From assembly GCA_003667865.1 (NCBI GenBank), contig CP033051.1, positions 2,816,501 to 2,880,500 of the forward strand: a stretch of 64,000 bases of DNA, read 5' to 3'. Shown one piece after another: positions 1 to 8,901 of this stretch. The notes under the pieces were generated by a model, which saw only the letters and a program-made list of their open reading frames with translations, did not search any database and was not told where the DNA came from. Source of the DNA: Rossellomorea marisflavi. Its GTDB lineage: Bacteria > Bacillota > Bacilli > Bacillales > Bacillaceae_B. The position numbers and the translations under genes are program-made. Each line of letters starts with the position of its first letter. The stretch's first letter is position 1.

Positions 1-1397
1 CGACGATTGTTTCAACTGCAATGCCTGCAATTGTAGGTGATCTGGGAGGATTTTCTCGTTACAGCTGGGTATTTTCATCCTACCTACTAATGAATGCTGT
101 AACCGTTTTAATATATGGGAAACTGTCTGACTTATTTGGTAGGAGAATGATCATCACAATAGGAATATCAATTTTTCTGATTGGTTCTATTTTATGTGGA
201 TTTGCTGGTTCAATGAGTGAACTAATCTTTTATCGGTTTATACAAGGTTTAGGTGCTGGAGCCGTATTACCCATAGCCACTACCATCGTCGGAGATATCT
301 ATTCAAAGGAAGAACGAGCTAAAATACAAGGGTACTTATCAAGTGTCTGGGGAATCTCTGCCATTAGTGGACCAGCCATTGGAGGAATATTAGTTGAGTT
401 TGTGAGCTGGCGTTATGTATTTTGGATTAACATTCCACTAGGAATCTTAGCAATTGCTGGAGTATGGTTGTTCTTACATGAAAAGGTTGAAAAGAAGAAA
501 CCGGATATTGATTATATTGGAGCTCTATTATTAACCGTTTCAATATCAACAGCTATGTATATTTTAATAGAGGGTGGAGTTACAATTTCTTGGAATTCTC
601 TTGCTTCAATTTTATTGATTACTACTGCTGTGATGGCTTTTCTTGCATTTGTATTTTATGAACGGAAGCAAGCAGAGCCCATGATGCCTTTTGAGCTCTG
701 GAAATCAAAATCTATTTTTATCGCTAATATTGTTAGTTTAACAACAGGGGTTATGCTCATTGGGATCTCAAGTTTTCTACCAGCCTTCGTCCAAGGTGTA
801 ATGGAGAGAAGTGCAACAGTTGCTGGATTTACGCTTACAGCAATGTCAATTGGATGGCCGATTGCTGCAACGACTGCCGGTCGTTTATTGTTGAAAATAG
901 GCTACTATAAAACCTCTTTAATCGGTGGAGTCTCGCTCATTATTGGTTCAATTTTTTTTATTACACTAGATGGTTCAGATTCACCACTGTGGGCTGCATT
1001 TGGTTCCTTTTTTGTTGGAGTAGGAATGGGATTAACTTCTACGTCCTTTATTGTTTCCATTCAGAGTACAGTTGATTGGAAGGTTCGAGGAATTGCCACA
1101 GCAACAAATATGTTTATGCGAAACTTAGGAAATACCATTGGAGCTGCATTTTTAGGTGGAATATTAAATAGTGGAATCCAACGATATATTGCGAATCATT
1201 CGGATAAAGATGTTGAAATTGATACAATCAACGTTCTGCTAACTGAGAGTGAACGAAATAAGCTTCCAAATGAAATGCTCACATTATTACAAGATAGCCT
1301 TACCTATTCCTTACACTGGGTTTATATAGCTGTATTGGTATTTGCTGTGATAAGTTTAATCTTTATTATGAATCTACCACGAAAGGATTCTGTATAA
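1..1397 (+). CDS. MFS drug:H+ antiporter, DHA2 (EmrB/QacA) type, 5' end missing
   Basis: This is a major facilitator membrane transporter that probably exports toxic compounds in exchange for protons. The reading frame is already open at base 3, and the first residues (TIVSTAMPAIVGDLGG) match the end of the conserved motif in the first helix of the 14-helix DHA2 group. The start codon therefore lies upstream, and about 464 residues are visible. Further signs are the loop 2-3 motif GKLSDLFGRR, motif C-like glycines in GISAISGPAIGGILVE, and hydrophobic helices along the whole length. No terminator is evident before the ccpC promoter about 40 bases downstream. The family is clear; the substrate cannot be read from sequence. 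Confidence 0.9.
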   Translation, partial: TIVSTAMPAIVGDLGGFSRYSWVFSSYLLMNAVTVLIYGKLSDLFGRRMIITIGISIFLIGSILCGFAGSMSELIFYRFIQGLGAGAVLPIATTIVGDIYSKEERAKIQGYLSSVWGISAISGPAIGGILVEFVSWRYVFWINIPLGILAIAGVWLFLHEKVEKKKPDIDYIGALLLTVSISTAMYILIEGGVTISWNSLASILLITTAVMAFLAFVFYERKQAEPMMPFELWKSKSIFIANIVSLTTGVMLIGISSFLPAFVQGVMERSATVAGFTLTAMSIGWPIAATTAGRLLLKIGYYKTSLIGGVSLIIGSIFFITLDGSDSPLWAAFGSFFVGVGMGLTSTSFIVSIQSTVDWKVRGIATATNMFMRNLGNTIGAAFLGGILNSGIQRYIANHSDKDVEIDTINVLLTESERNKLPNEMLTLLQDSLTYSLHWVYIAVLVFAVISLIFIMNLPRKDSV

Positions 1398-1409
1398 CTG
1401 GTTTGATAA

Positions 1410-1437
1410 TGGATTTTACTTTGTTTTTCGATATAAT
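1410..1437 (+). promoter_or_regulatory. Candidate sigma-A promoter of ccpC
   Basis: A perfect TATAAT -10 box lies at 1432-1437. A weak -35 (TGGATT, 1410-1415) stands 16 bases upstream. The CcpC operator begins on the base after the -10 box, which suits autorepression. Confidence 0.45.
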
Positions 1438-1452
1438 ATAAGTAAAACTTAT
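1438..1452 (+). promoter_or_regulatory. CcpC operator, ATAA-N7-TTAT dyad
   Basis: The 15-base stretch reads ATAAGTAAAACTTAT. It is a perfect match to the ATAA-N7-TTAT dyad described for CcpC targets such as citB and citZ in B. subtilis. It sits between the -10 box and the ribosome binding site of ccpC itself, so it would cover the transcription start. Negative autoregulation is known for B. subtilis ccpC; here it is inferred from position. Confidence 0.7.
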
Positions 1453-1468
1453 GAGTAGGAGTTGTGCT

Positions 1469-2359
1469 ATGGGAAGCTCTGAATTTCAACTTTTGTATGT
1501 TCTTGCACAAGAAATGAATATGAGAAAAGCAGCTGAACGCTTATTTGTCTCACAACCTGCTTTATCACAAAGGCTTCAAAATATTGAAAAGGATTGGGGA
1601 ACAAAGCTTTTTTTACGTTCCCAAAAAGGATTGTCTTTAACGCCAGCGGGAGAAATGGTGATTCGCTTAGCTCAAGAAGTACTTCAAAAAGAGGAGCAGG
1701 TAAAAGAGCAAATACAATCATTAGAGTCTGAAGTACATGGTACGTTAAAGATTGCTTGTGCATCAATTGTAGGACAAAACTGGTTACCGAAGGTTTTAAA
1801 ACGGTTTGTAGATAAATATCCACATGCTAAAATTTCTTTAATAACAGGTTGGAGTAGTGAGATCCTTAAGGCTGTTTATGATGATGAGGTTCATATTGGC
1901 ATCATTAGAGGGAATCCCGATTGGAAGGGACCAAAATCTAAGTTGTTCCAAGATACGTTATACTTAGTAGATAAGGAAATCCAATCAATCGAAGACATGT
2001 TAAAAACGGATCGTCCATTTATACAGTTTAAAAGTGATTCAAACTATTACCAAGAAATTCATGACTGGTGGCATCGACAATTTCAAACGTCTCCAAAACG
2101 TACAATTGTCGTTGACCAAATAGAGACATGCAAACAAATGACGCTGAATGGAATTGGGTATGCCATTCTCCCATCGATTACGCTTCATGGGGATGAGGAG
2201 AACATCTATAAAGTTCCTTTAACCGATGAACAAGGTACTCTTATTCAACGCGATACATGGTTGTTAGGGTATGAGTCCGCATTTAAACTTAAGCAAGTCG
2301 ATGCGTTTATTGAAGTCGTCAATGATTGTTTAAAAAAAGAAGGTAATGATAAGAGATGA
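1469..2359 (+). CDS. ccpC: LysR-family citrate-responsive regulator CcpC
   Basis: CcpC represses tricarboxylic acid branch genes (citB, citZ) and responds to citrate. The protein has an N-terminal winged helix-turn-helix (NMRKAAERLFVSQPALSQRL, about residues 17-36) followed by a periplasmic-binding-like effector domain. Runs such as LPKVLKRFVDKYP, WSSEILKAVYDD and HIGIIRGNP agree closely with B. subtilis CcpC as I remember it. An earlier in-frame ATG exists at 1451, but AGGAG at 1457-1461 is correctly spaced (7 bases) for the ATG at 1469, and this gives the usual N-terminus (296 aa). In B. subtilis the flavodoxin genes ykuNOP lie between ccpC and dapH; here they are absent. Confidence 0.88.
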   Translation: MGSSEFQLLYVLAQEMNMRKAAERLFVSQPALSQRLQNIEKDWGTKLFLRSQKGLSLTPAGEMVIRLAQEVLQKEEQVKEQIQSLESEVHGTLKIACASIVGQNWLPKVLKRFVDKYPHAKISLITGWSSEILKAVYDDEVHIGIIRGNPDWKGPKSKLFQDTLYLVDKEIQSIEDMLKTDRPFIQFKSDSNYYQEIHDWWHRQFQTSPKRTIVVDQIETCKQMTLNGIGYAILPSITLHGDEENIYKVPLTDEQGTLIQRDTWLLGYESAFKLKQVDAFIEVVNDCLKKEGNDKR

Positions 2360-2371
2360 TACTTGTCTATT

Positions 2372-2393
2372 ACACTTTATTTTGATAAAGTGT
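2372..2393 (+). terminator. Perfect hairpin after ccpC
   Basis: ACACTTTAT and ATAAAGTGT form a 9-bp perfect inverted repeat around a TTTG loop. There is almost no U tract, so it may be a weak terminator or an operator for dapH rather than a strong terminator. Confidence 0.4.
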
Positions 2394-2433
2394 TTGATAG
2401 AATATTCAATACATATTATAGGGGGACTATCTA

Positions 2434-3144
2434 ATGAAAATGATGGACGCAAATGAAATTATCTCTTTTATCCAGAATAGTACAAAATCAACACCTGTAA
2501 AGGTTTATGTTAAAGGGAATTTAGAAGGAATTGATTTTGGTGCTTCTTCTAAAACATTTATTACTGGAAACACGGGAACAGTTTTTGGAGAGTGGAAAGA
2601 AATTTCTGAAGTGCTTGAAAAGCATAGCTCAGATATCGAAGATTATGTGATCGAAAACGATCGTCGTAATTCTGCAATCCCACTATTGGATACAAAAGAT
2701 ATTAAAGCACGTATTGAGCCAGGAGCAGTGATCCGTGACCAGGTTGAAATTGGTGACAACGCGGTTATTATGATGGGTGCATTAATCAACATTGGTTCCG
2801 TAATTGGTGAAGGTACAATGATTGATATGGGTGTTGTTATGGGTGGACGTGCAACGGTTGGTAAAAACTGCCACATCGGAGCTGGAACGGTCCTAGCTGG
2901 AGTTATTGAGCCACCATCTGCCAAGCCAGTTATCGTTGAAGATGATGTTGTTGTTGGTGCAAATGCGGTTATTCTTGAAGGAGTGACTGTAGGAAAAGGC
3001 GCTGTTGTTGCAGCCGGAGCAATTGTTATAGACGACGTAGCACCGTATACAGTAGTAGCTGGAACACCTGCAAGAAAAATTAAAGACATTGATGAGAAAA
3101 CAAAATCAAAAACCGAAATCAAACAAGAATTACGTCAACTGTAA
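2434..3144 (+). CDS. dapH: Tetrahydrodipicolinate N-acetyltransferase DapH
   Basis: DapH acetylates tetrahydrodipicolinate with acetyl-CoA, the first step of the acetyl branch of diaminopimelate and lysine synthesis in the cytoplasm. The protein has 236 aa, the same length as the B. subtilis enzyme (YkuQ), with a near-identical N-terminus ([20 protein letters not shown]). The second half is a left-handed beta-helix of hexapeptide repeats ([19 protein letters not shown], then [16 protein letters not shown], about residues 90-200), typical of trimeric acyltransferases. A GGGGGA ribosome binding site lies 7 bases before the ATG. The next gene, dapL, removes the acetyl group later in the same pathway. 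A terminator hairpin separates the two genes, so read-through or a second promoter may set their ratio. Confidence 0.95.
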   Translation: MKMMDANEIISFIQNSTKSTPVKVYVKGNLEGIDFGASSKTFITGNTGTVFGEWKEISEVLEKHSSDIEDYVIENDRRNSAIPLLDTKDIKARIEPGAVIRDQVEIGDNAVIMMGALINIGSVIGEGTMIDMGVVMGGRATVGKNCHIGAGTVLAGVIEPPSAKPVIVEDDVVVGANAVILEGVTVGKGAVVAAGAIVIDDVAPYTVVAGTPARKIKDIDEKTKSKTEIKQELRQL

Positions 3145-3154
3145 CATGTCGATC

Positions 3155-3201
3155 GGAACTGATTGTTAAAGGATCCCCCTTTGTCAGTCAGTTCCTTTTT
3201 T
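3155..3201 (+). terminator. Rho-independent terminator after dapH
   Basis: GGAACTGA (3155-3162) pairs with TCAGTTCC (3188-3195). An inner AAAGG/CCTTT stem is present, and six T residues follow. Confidence 0.75.
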
Positions 3202-3271
3202 GTTAGGTCATTAAAAGTCAATACGGACAATATAGTCAAGAAAACGTTTAAGGTTATAAGGGGGTTAAACG

Positions 3272-4405
3272 ATGAAAGATCAATATATCAAAATCAGAAG
3301 AGAATTGCATAAAATTCCAGAACTTGGTTATCAAGAATATAAAACACAAGCATATCTTCTTCAATACCTTGAGTCGCTTCCACAAGAACGATTGGAAATT
3401 CGAAAATGGAAAACAGGATTGTTTGTAAAAGTGAAAGGAACGAATCCGAGTAAAACAATTGGTTATCGAGCTGATATTGATGGGCTACCGATTACAGAAG
3501 AAACAAGCCTAGAATATCAATCAACTCATGAAGGGAACATGCATGCATGTGGTCATGATTTTCATATGAGTATAGCATTAGGAGTGCTTACTCATTTTGT
3601 TCACAACAAGGTAGAAGATCATTTTGTGTTTATTTTCCAGCCAGCTGAAGAAGGACCTGGTGGAGCAAAACCAATGCTTGAGAGTGACATCATGCAAGAA
3701 TGGAAGCCAGATGTCTTTTTTGCTCTTCATATTGCCCCAGAATATGAAGTAGGTACGGTGGCTGTTAAAGAAGGTCTATTATTTGCCAATACATCAGAAT
3801 TATTTATCGATCTAAAAGGGAAAGGTGGTCATGCAGCCTATCCACATCATACAAAGGATATGATCCTTGCTGCATCCACTTTAGTTATGCAACTTCAGTC
3901 GATTGTCTCTAGAAATGTTGATCCATTAGATAGTGCGGTCGTTACGATAGGGAAAATGCAAGGAGGAACCGTTCAAAACATCATTGCAGAAAGAGCAAGG
4001 CTTGAAGGCACAATAAGAACACTATCTGCAGAGTCAATGCTGCTTGTGAAGAAGAGGATTGAGGCAATAGTAGATAGTATTAAGATTGGTTATGATTGTG
4101 ATGTATTCATTGATTATGGAAGTAATTATTATCAAGTTTATAATGATGAAAAGTGGACAAGGAATTTTATACAATTTCTTCAATCAAATGGTAATACCAA
4201 CCTTGTAATCTGTAAGGAAGCAATGACAGGAGAAGACTTTGGTTATATCTTAGATGAGATTCCAGGTTTTATGTTTTGGTTAGGAGTGGGTTCACCATAC
4301 GGATTACATCATTCGATGTTAAACCCAAACGAAAATGCTATCGATTTTGCGATAAACTTACTTTCTGATTATTTCACTAGTATAACAGCTCCAACAGAGC
4401 AATAA
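3272..4405 (+). CDS. dapL: N-acetyldiaminopimelate deacetylase DapL
   Basis: This M20-family metallopeptidase-like amidohydrolase releases acetate from N-acetyl-LL-diaminopimelate, late in the acetyl branch of lysine and cell-wall precursor synthesis. The 377-residue protein shows the metal-binding motifs [10 protein letters not shown] (about residues 90-99) and [11 protein letters not shown] (about 124-134). A lid/dimerisation domain and a C-terminal MTGEDFGY metal-ligand motif follow. Order dapH-dapL is as in B. subtilis (ykuQ-ykuR). Ribosome binding site AAGGGGG lies 8 bases before the ATG. The gene ykuS, which follows ykuR in B. subtilis, is missing here and the MoxR/vWA operon occupies its place. 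Confidence 0.93.
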   Translation: MKDQYIKIRRELHKIPELGYQEYKTQAYLLQYLESLPQERLEIRKWKTGLFVKVKGTNPSKTIGYRADIDGLPITEETSLEYQSTHEGNMHACGHDFHMSIALGVLTHFVHNKVEDHFVFIFQPAEEGPGGAKPMLESDIMQEWKPDVFFALHIAPEYEVGTVAVKEGLLFANTSELFIDLKGKGGHAAYPHHTKDMILAASTLVMQLQSIVSRNVDPLDSAVVTIGKMQGGTVQNIIAERARLEGTIRTLSAESMLLVKKRIEAIVDSIKIGYDCDVFIDYGSNYYQVYNDEKWTRNFIQFLQSNGNTNLVICKEAMTGEDFGYILDEIPGFMFWLGVGSPYGLHHSMLNPNENAIDFAINLLSDYFTSITAPTEQ

Positions 4406-4429
4406 TAAATATCAATAAGAATTAACCCC

Positions 4430-4516
4430 AAAAAGGGCCTTACCTCTATCTTTTTCAAAGTTGAGCACTTATTAGGTGCTACATTTTTTGAAAAGAGTGC
4501 AGGAAAGGCTCTTTTT
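4430..4516 (+). terminator. Long imperfect palindrome after dapL
   Basis: The two ends of this 87-base segment are inverted copies: AAAAAGGGCCTTACC on the left against AAAAAGAGCCTTTCC on the complement of the right end. Pairing continues inward through CTTTTTCAAA/TTTTTTGAAAAG to GAGCAC/GGTGCT. The outer A and T runs would give a U tract in both directions. It can act as a bidirectional terminator, but arms of about 40 bases are unusually long, so a small palindromic mobile repeat is the alternative. Confidence 0.5.
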
Positions 4517-4546
4517 ACATTCTTCGAAATGGAATTTTTTATTGAA

Positions 4547-4575
4547 TTGATAGAATAAAAGTGTGAAAATACAAT
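4547..4575 (+). promoter_or_regulatory. Sigma-A-type promoter upstream of the MoxR/vWA operon
   Basis: TTGATA (4547-4552) and TACAAT (4570-4575) are separated by exactly 17 bases. Transcription would start near 4582 and leave a leader of about 125 bases before the first gene. Confidence 0.55.
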
Positions 4576-4646
4576 TATGCCAATTTTTTCAAATTTTTAT
4601 ACCTGATATTGTAGTGGAAATAATAGTATCATTCGTCTATCTATAT

Positions 4647-4674
4647 AGAAACTTTTTAGGAGAATGTACGTCTA
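4647..4674 (+). promoter_or_regulatory. ECF-sigma-like promoter (sigma-M/W type) for the MoxR/vWA operon
   Basis: AGAAAC (4647-4652) and CGTCTA (4669-4674) are separated by 16 bases. This matches the TGAAAC-N16-CGTC pattern of B. subtilis extracytoplasmic-function sigma factors at all but the first position. A start near 4681 would leave a short leader just ahead of the ribosome binding site (AAGGAGG, 4689-4695). This would put the operon under envelope-stress control; that is inference from the motif alone. Confidence 0.45.
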
Positions 4675-4706
4675 TATAATTAGGAGATAAGGAGGAATAC
4701 ATCATA

Positions 4707-7115
4707 ATGAATGTTTTTAAGAAATTATCAGTATTATTTATGATCTTTTTTTGTTTGTTTTTATCAGTTCAATCCCCAATAAGTGCAAAGCAAGCTATTA
4801 AGGTAAACGTAGACGAAGGGATAAATGGTAAGGTACGAGAAGGAAGGGGATTTCCTTTAACGATTACCGTTACAAATACAGGAGAAGACTTTAGTGGTGA
4901 TTTAGTCTTTGATTTTTCTCCTTCATATAACATTGGAGGAGCCAGAACAATACATATTGATATCCCAGAAGGTGAAACCAAAGAGTACTCCTTGTCGTTA
5001 CCTGGATTTAGCGATAATCTCCAGCACAATATGAATCTACAGACGATTCATTTGTTTCAGGATTCATGGAAAACAGGGAAAGAGATTAATTTTACAGGTG
5101 ATAAACGGTTAAATCCCAATTACATATATGCTGATCAACACACAATAGGATTTCTTAGTGAGCAACCAGATCGTCTAAAGGAATTAAAACTATTAAAAGC
5201 AGGGAATTCAGGAAGAACAGAAACGCTAGAACTAAATAAAGATACCGTTCCAGTAGATGCAATAGGTCTACAAATCTTTGATTATATTGTAATAGACGAA
5301 TTTAACATAAGTAGTCTTAAAGACCGTCAGCAGCAAGCTATAACAGAATGGGTTAGCAATGGGGGAATTCTTATTGTTGGGGGTTCACCTGATAGTAGTA
5401 CATCCTTAGGTCAAATAACGAATATAGTACCAATGAAACAGTTAACAGAAGGAAAACTATCAAATTCTAAACTGTTTAAAGTAAACAATGGCTCGGAAGT
5501 GACATTCTCAACATTACCACTTTTTTATGGTGAGGTAACAGACAGTGCCGAAGTTGTAGTAAGTCATGAATCCATCCCAGTGATTGTATCAAAAGCTTAT
5601 GGACATGGTGAGGTATGGCAAACGGCATTTTCACTAGGTGACGCACCTTTATCAGATTGGGAAGGATATAGTGAGTGGTTTAATTGGCTCTTGTTAAAGA
5701 CAGAACCGTATTATATGAACCAAACTAGAGGCTATCAGAGTTATTTAGAGCCTTTATATTATGAATTTGCCGAAATGAATGAACTTTTCCCTACATCCCA
5801 GTTTTCTATTAGTACACTAGTCATCATTCTAGTCATTTATCTTATCTTGATTGTTCCAATCTTGTACTTGGTGCTTAGAAAATTTGATAAAAGAGAACAA
5901 GCATGGTGGATCATTCCAGGGCTTGCCATACTGGTATCAATAGGTATCTTTACAACAGGTGCAAAGGATCGAATTGCTAGTCCTCAGCTTAATCAATTTT
6001 CAGTACTTGAAGTAGATGATAATAAGAACGCAAAGGGAATTACGGCAGCAACTCTTTTATCCAATACTAGTGGAAATTATGAGGTTATAGCGGATCGTAA
6101 TCAAACAGACTTATATCCTAGCTTGCCGAGAGTAAATCAACCTCAACAGGATTACTATCAATATATAGTAGAAGCTGTTGATGCCGAGGAGCAATCATTA
6201 ACATTTCGAGATGTCGAGTATTGGTCTACAAGAACACTTTTTGGTAGAACCAATTTGAAAGATATAGGGAGTTTCGATACTAACTTAACGTTTGAAAATG
6301 AGGTGCTGAAGGGAACGATAACAAATAATTTTCAGTACGATTTTTCAGACATTTTTATCTGGTCCGGAACTAGAACGTACCGTCTAGGAGAATTACCGAA
6401 AGGTGAATCAATCGATATCGAACAGAAATTAGCTTCTAGTTATTTAACATCACCAAGTGGAAGTGTATCAGGAGTTCATCATATTCCAAATCAGAATGTT
6501 GATATTGCTATTCAAAAGAGAGATCGATTACAAGAAAATGCTTACCAAATGATTGTAAATGGTAAACAAAAGAGCTTACCTGTCTTATTTGGATATACAG
6601 CAGATTCAATTGTCCCGGTGGATATCAAAGGGAAGGAAGAAAAGAGAAATAGTTTAGCGTTGATATACCAACCCGTGACTGCTACCAATAACTACAGTGG
6701 AGAATTTACACTGCGCAATGATCAATTAAGACTGGACGTTCAATCTTTGACTGGTCAGTTAATTGAAAAATTCCAACCATATCATATGGAAGAAATGGCT
6801 CTTGAAAATGGGACATACGAAATGACTTTAAGCCTTCCTGACCAAATGAATATGGAGAAAACGCTCCTTACTAGTTTAAGTATGCAAGTGTATACACCAG
6901 AGGCGCTATCTTTTTCAATTGTAAACACGACAACAGGGGAAAAGGTTCCATTTAAAGAGGGAACGAACGCCATTCAAATGAAGGAAGAGCTTCAAAATTT
7001 TGTTTCTTCGGAAGGAGTTATTACGTTCCATTTTGAAAAACAGTCAAAAGGTTCCTCACAAGATCCTTTTGTCCGCATCCCAGGGATTGTGCTGAAAGGA
7101 GAGGTCCGAAAATGA
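4707..7115 (+). CDS. Exported membrane-anchored protein, first gene of the MoxR/vWA/ABC operon
   Basis: I do not recognise a named family for this 802-residue protein. It starts with a signal peptide (hydrophobic residues 8-22, likely cleavage after PISA). A beta-rich domain follows, then a segment near residues 190-300 resembling glutamine-amidotransferase-like folds without an obvious catalytic triad (DYIVIDEFN, WVSNGGILIVGG). Two membrane helices lie at about 369-390 and 402-422 with a positive loop (RKFDKRE) between them, and a second large domain of about 380 residues follows. Both large domains are therefore predicted outside the cell. The stop overlaps the start of the ABC ATPase by four bases (ATGA). 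It is probably the extracellular part of the complex built by the following genes. Confidence 0.8.
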   Translation: MNVFKKLSVLFMIFFCLFLSVQSPISAKQAIKVNVDEGINGKVREGRGFPLTITVTNTGEDFSGDLVFDFSPSYNIGGARTIHIDIPEGETKEYSLSLPGFSDNLQHNMNLQTIHLFQDSWKTGKEINFTGDKRLNPNYIYADQHTIGFLSEQPDRLKELKLLKAGNSGRTETLELNKDTVPVDAIGLQIFDYIVIDEFNISSLKDRQQQAITEWVSNGGILIVGGSPDSSTSLGQITNIVPMKQLTEGKLSNSKLFKVNNGSEVTFSTLPLFYGEVTDSAEVVVSHESIPVIVSKAYGHGEVWQTAFSLGDAPLSDWEGYSEWFNWLLLKTEPYYMNQTRGYQSYLEPLYYEFAEMNELFPTSQFSISTLVIILVIYLILIVPILYLVLRKFDKREQAWWIIPGLAILVSIGIFTTGAKDRIASPQLNQFSVLEVDDNKNAKGITAATLLSNTSGNYEVIADRNQTDLYPSLPRVNQPQQDYYQYIVEAVDAEEQSLTFRDVEYWSTRTLFGRTNLKDIGSFDTNLTFENEVLKGTITNNFQYDFSDIFIWSGTRTYRLGELPKGESIDIEQKLASSYLTSPSGSVSGVHHIPNQNVDIAIQKRDRLQENAYQMIVNGKQKSLPVLFGYTADSIVPVDIKGKEEKRNSLALIYQPVTATNNYSGEFTLRNDQLRLDVQSLTGQLIEKFQPYHMEEMALENGTYEMTLSLPDQMNMEKTLLTSLSMQVYTPEALSFSIVNTTTGEKVPFKEGTNAIQMKEELQNFVSSEGVITFHFEKQSKGSSQDPFVRIPGIVLKGEVRK

Positions 7116-8047
7116 TAGAAATACAAAACTTAACAAAAAAATATGGCCAATTTATGGCCCTAGATCATTTAAATTTAAAGCTTGATAAAGGAACAGTATT
7201 TGGATTTGTTGGCCAAAATGGTGCAGGAAAATCAACAACATTCTCCATATTAGCCACATTACTTGCTCCTACTTCTGGAACAGCCTATGTAAATGGCTAT
7301 AACATTAGTAGTGAACCCAAAAAAGTACGTCGCCAAATTGGATATATGCCAGACTTCTTTGGTGTTTATGATCAATTAAAAGCGGAAGAATACCTTGATT
7401 TCTATGGTGCTAGCTACAAAATTTCTACAGAAGATAGAAAAAAACTTATTCCCCAGCTACTTGAGCTTGTAAATCTTACGCATAAAAAAGATACCTATGT
7501 AGATTTACTGTCGAGGGGGATGAAACAGCGGTTATGTTTGGCTAGGTGTCTTATTCATGATCCAGAGGTACTTATTTTAGATGAGCCGGCATCTGGATTA
7601 GATCCTAGGGCTAGAATTGAAATGCGGGAGATTTTGAAGGAACTGAAAAAGATGGGAAAAACGATTCTAATTTCTTCGCATATCTTGCCGGAACTAGCAG
7701 AAATGTGTGATGAAATTGGAGTGATAGACAATGGTCAGCTCGTTGCACACGGTTCTGTTCAGGATATTCAGCTACAGCTTCAAGCAGAAAAATTAATTGT
7801 TGTAAGAGTCAGAGGAACTGTTGAAAGTGCTTCAGACTTTTTTGAGGATGATCCGAATGTTTCAAAGCTTGAAGTAGATTTAGAACAGAAGCTAGTTCAG
7901 TTTTTATATAAAGGTGACGATTTACAGCAGACGGAACTACTTAGAAAAGCCGTGCTTAATGAAATTCCGATTATAAGCTTTAAAGAAATGGAAACAGATT
8001 TAGAGGATGTCTTTATGGAAATAACGAAGGGGGTAACATTATCTTGA
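7112..8047 (+). CDS. ABC transporter ATP-binding protein
   Basis: This 311-residue cytoplasmic ATPase powers the permease encoded next. It shows Walker A GQNGAGKST (about residues 35-43), a degenerate signature SRGMKQRL, Walker B LILDEPASGLD and the H-loop SSHI. A C-terminal extension of about 90 residues is typical of the CcmA/GldA-like class that works with ABC-2 permeases. The gene is coupled at both ends by four-base overlaps. In the signature the usual LSGGQ is LSRGM, which is common in this class. The substrate is unknown, and the vWA/MoxR context suggests envelope assembly rather than nutrient uptake. Confidence 0.9.
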   Translation: MIEIQNLTKKYGQFMALDHLNLKLDKGTVFGFVGQNGAGKSTTFSILATLLAPTSGTAYVNGYNISSEPKKVRRQIGYMPDFFGVYDQLKAEEYLDFYGASYKISTEDRKKLIPQLLELVNLTHKKDTYVDLLSRGMKQRLCLARCLIHDPEVLILDEPASGLDPRARIEMREILKELKKMGKTILISSHILPELAEMCDEIGVIDNGQLVAHGSVQDIQLQLQAEKLIVVRVRGTVESASDFFEDDPNVSKLEVDLEQKLVQFLYKGDDLQQTELLRKAVLNEIPIISFKEMETDLEDVFMEITKGVTLS

Positions 8048-8901
8048 GACAATTATTTATAAATCCTATGCTCAATAAAGAATTTAAACTCCGCTTTCGT
8101 TCTTTCAAATCATTTTTGGGTTTACTCGCTTATTTACTTGCTGTTGGAATAGTAGTAATTGGATTTATCTATATGCAAACACGTTTTTCAGCTACTGGAT
8201 ATTTTAGACCCGAAGAAAGCAGAGTGATGTTCATGATGCTCTCCTTCATACAATTAGCACTAGTACTATTCATAACTCCTGGATTAACCGCTGGAATTAT
8301 TAGTGGCGAACGGGAAAGACAAACGTTAAGTATCCTTTTAACTACTGAACAAAGCTCAACTAGTATTATACTTAGTAAGTTATTTTCATCTGTCTCTTTC
8401 TTACTGTTACTTATTGTTTCGAGCTTACCAATCTATAGTTTTGTATTTTTATTTGGTGGAGTTTCTCCTAGTGATGTCTTACTGATATTTGGATTTAGCT
8501 TATTTATTGTGTTTTCATTTGGGTCCATTGGTATTCTCTTTTCAACATTAATTCGAAAAACCATTATTTCTATGGTAACAACATATGCCACCACATTATT
8601 TCTAATAGGTGGAACCTTTTTCTTCTTTATTCTAGCTTTACAGTTTGGATATGGAGGAATTCAATCACAGACGACGCCGTTTCCGTATTATTTCGCCATG
8701 CTTAATCCTGCTATTGTCATTTTTGGTCAATTTGAACCAAACTCTATTGAGGAAATATACACACGTACTGGAATTGAATTTCCTTTATGGATATCATATC
8801 TAATAAGCTATACCGTTATCGCAATTTTATCATTAGTCATTAGTATTAGGGTTTTACGTCCAAGCATGAAATTAAAAAAATCACGCAGGGATGAAATGTA
8901 A
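8044..8901 (+). CDS. ABC-2 type permease
   Basis: This is the membrane partner of the preceding ATPase: 285 residues with about six hydrophobic helices and the conserved cytoplasmic segment SGERERQTLSILLTT (about residues 94-108) found in ABC-2 exporters. It begins with TTG, placed so that TTGA overlaps the stop of the ATPase gene, and a GAAGGGGG ribosome binding site precedes it. A basic tail (MKLKKSRRDEM) ends in the cytoplasm. The ATPase-permease-exported-protein set resembles the arrangement of GldA/GldF/GldG of gliding bacteria. That comparison is architectural and does not imply motility. Confidence 0.85.
   Translation: MRQLFINPMLNKEFKLRFRSFKSFLGLLAYLLAVGIVVIGFIYMQTRFSATGYFRPEESRVMFMMLSFIQLALVLFITPGLTAGIISGERERQTLSILLTTEQSSTSIILSKLFSSVSFLLLLIVSSLPIYSFVFLFGGVSPSDVLLIFGFSLFIVFSFGSIGILFSTLIRKTIISMVTTYATTLFLIGGTFFFFILALQFGYGGIQSQTTPFPYYFAMLNPAIVIFGQFEPNSIEEIYTRTGIEFPLWISYLISYTVIAILSLVISIRVLRPSMKLKKSRRDEM

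Noticed and set aside
2643-3122. 159-codon minus-strand frame
   Set aside because: It lies wholly antisense to dapH, has low-complexity Pro/Thr/Ser composition and mirrors the repeat structure of the beta-helix gene.
3237-3253. cre-like box before dapL (AGAAAACGTTTAAG)
   Set aside because: Three mismatches to the CcpA consensus, including outer conserved positions.
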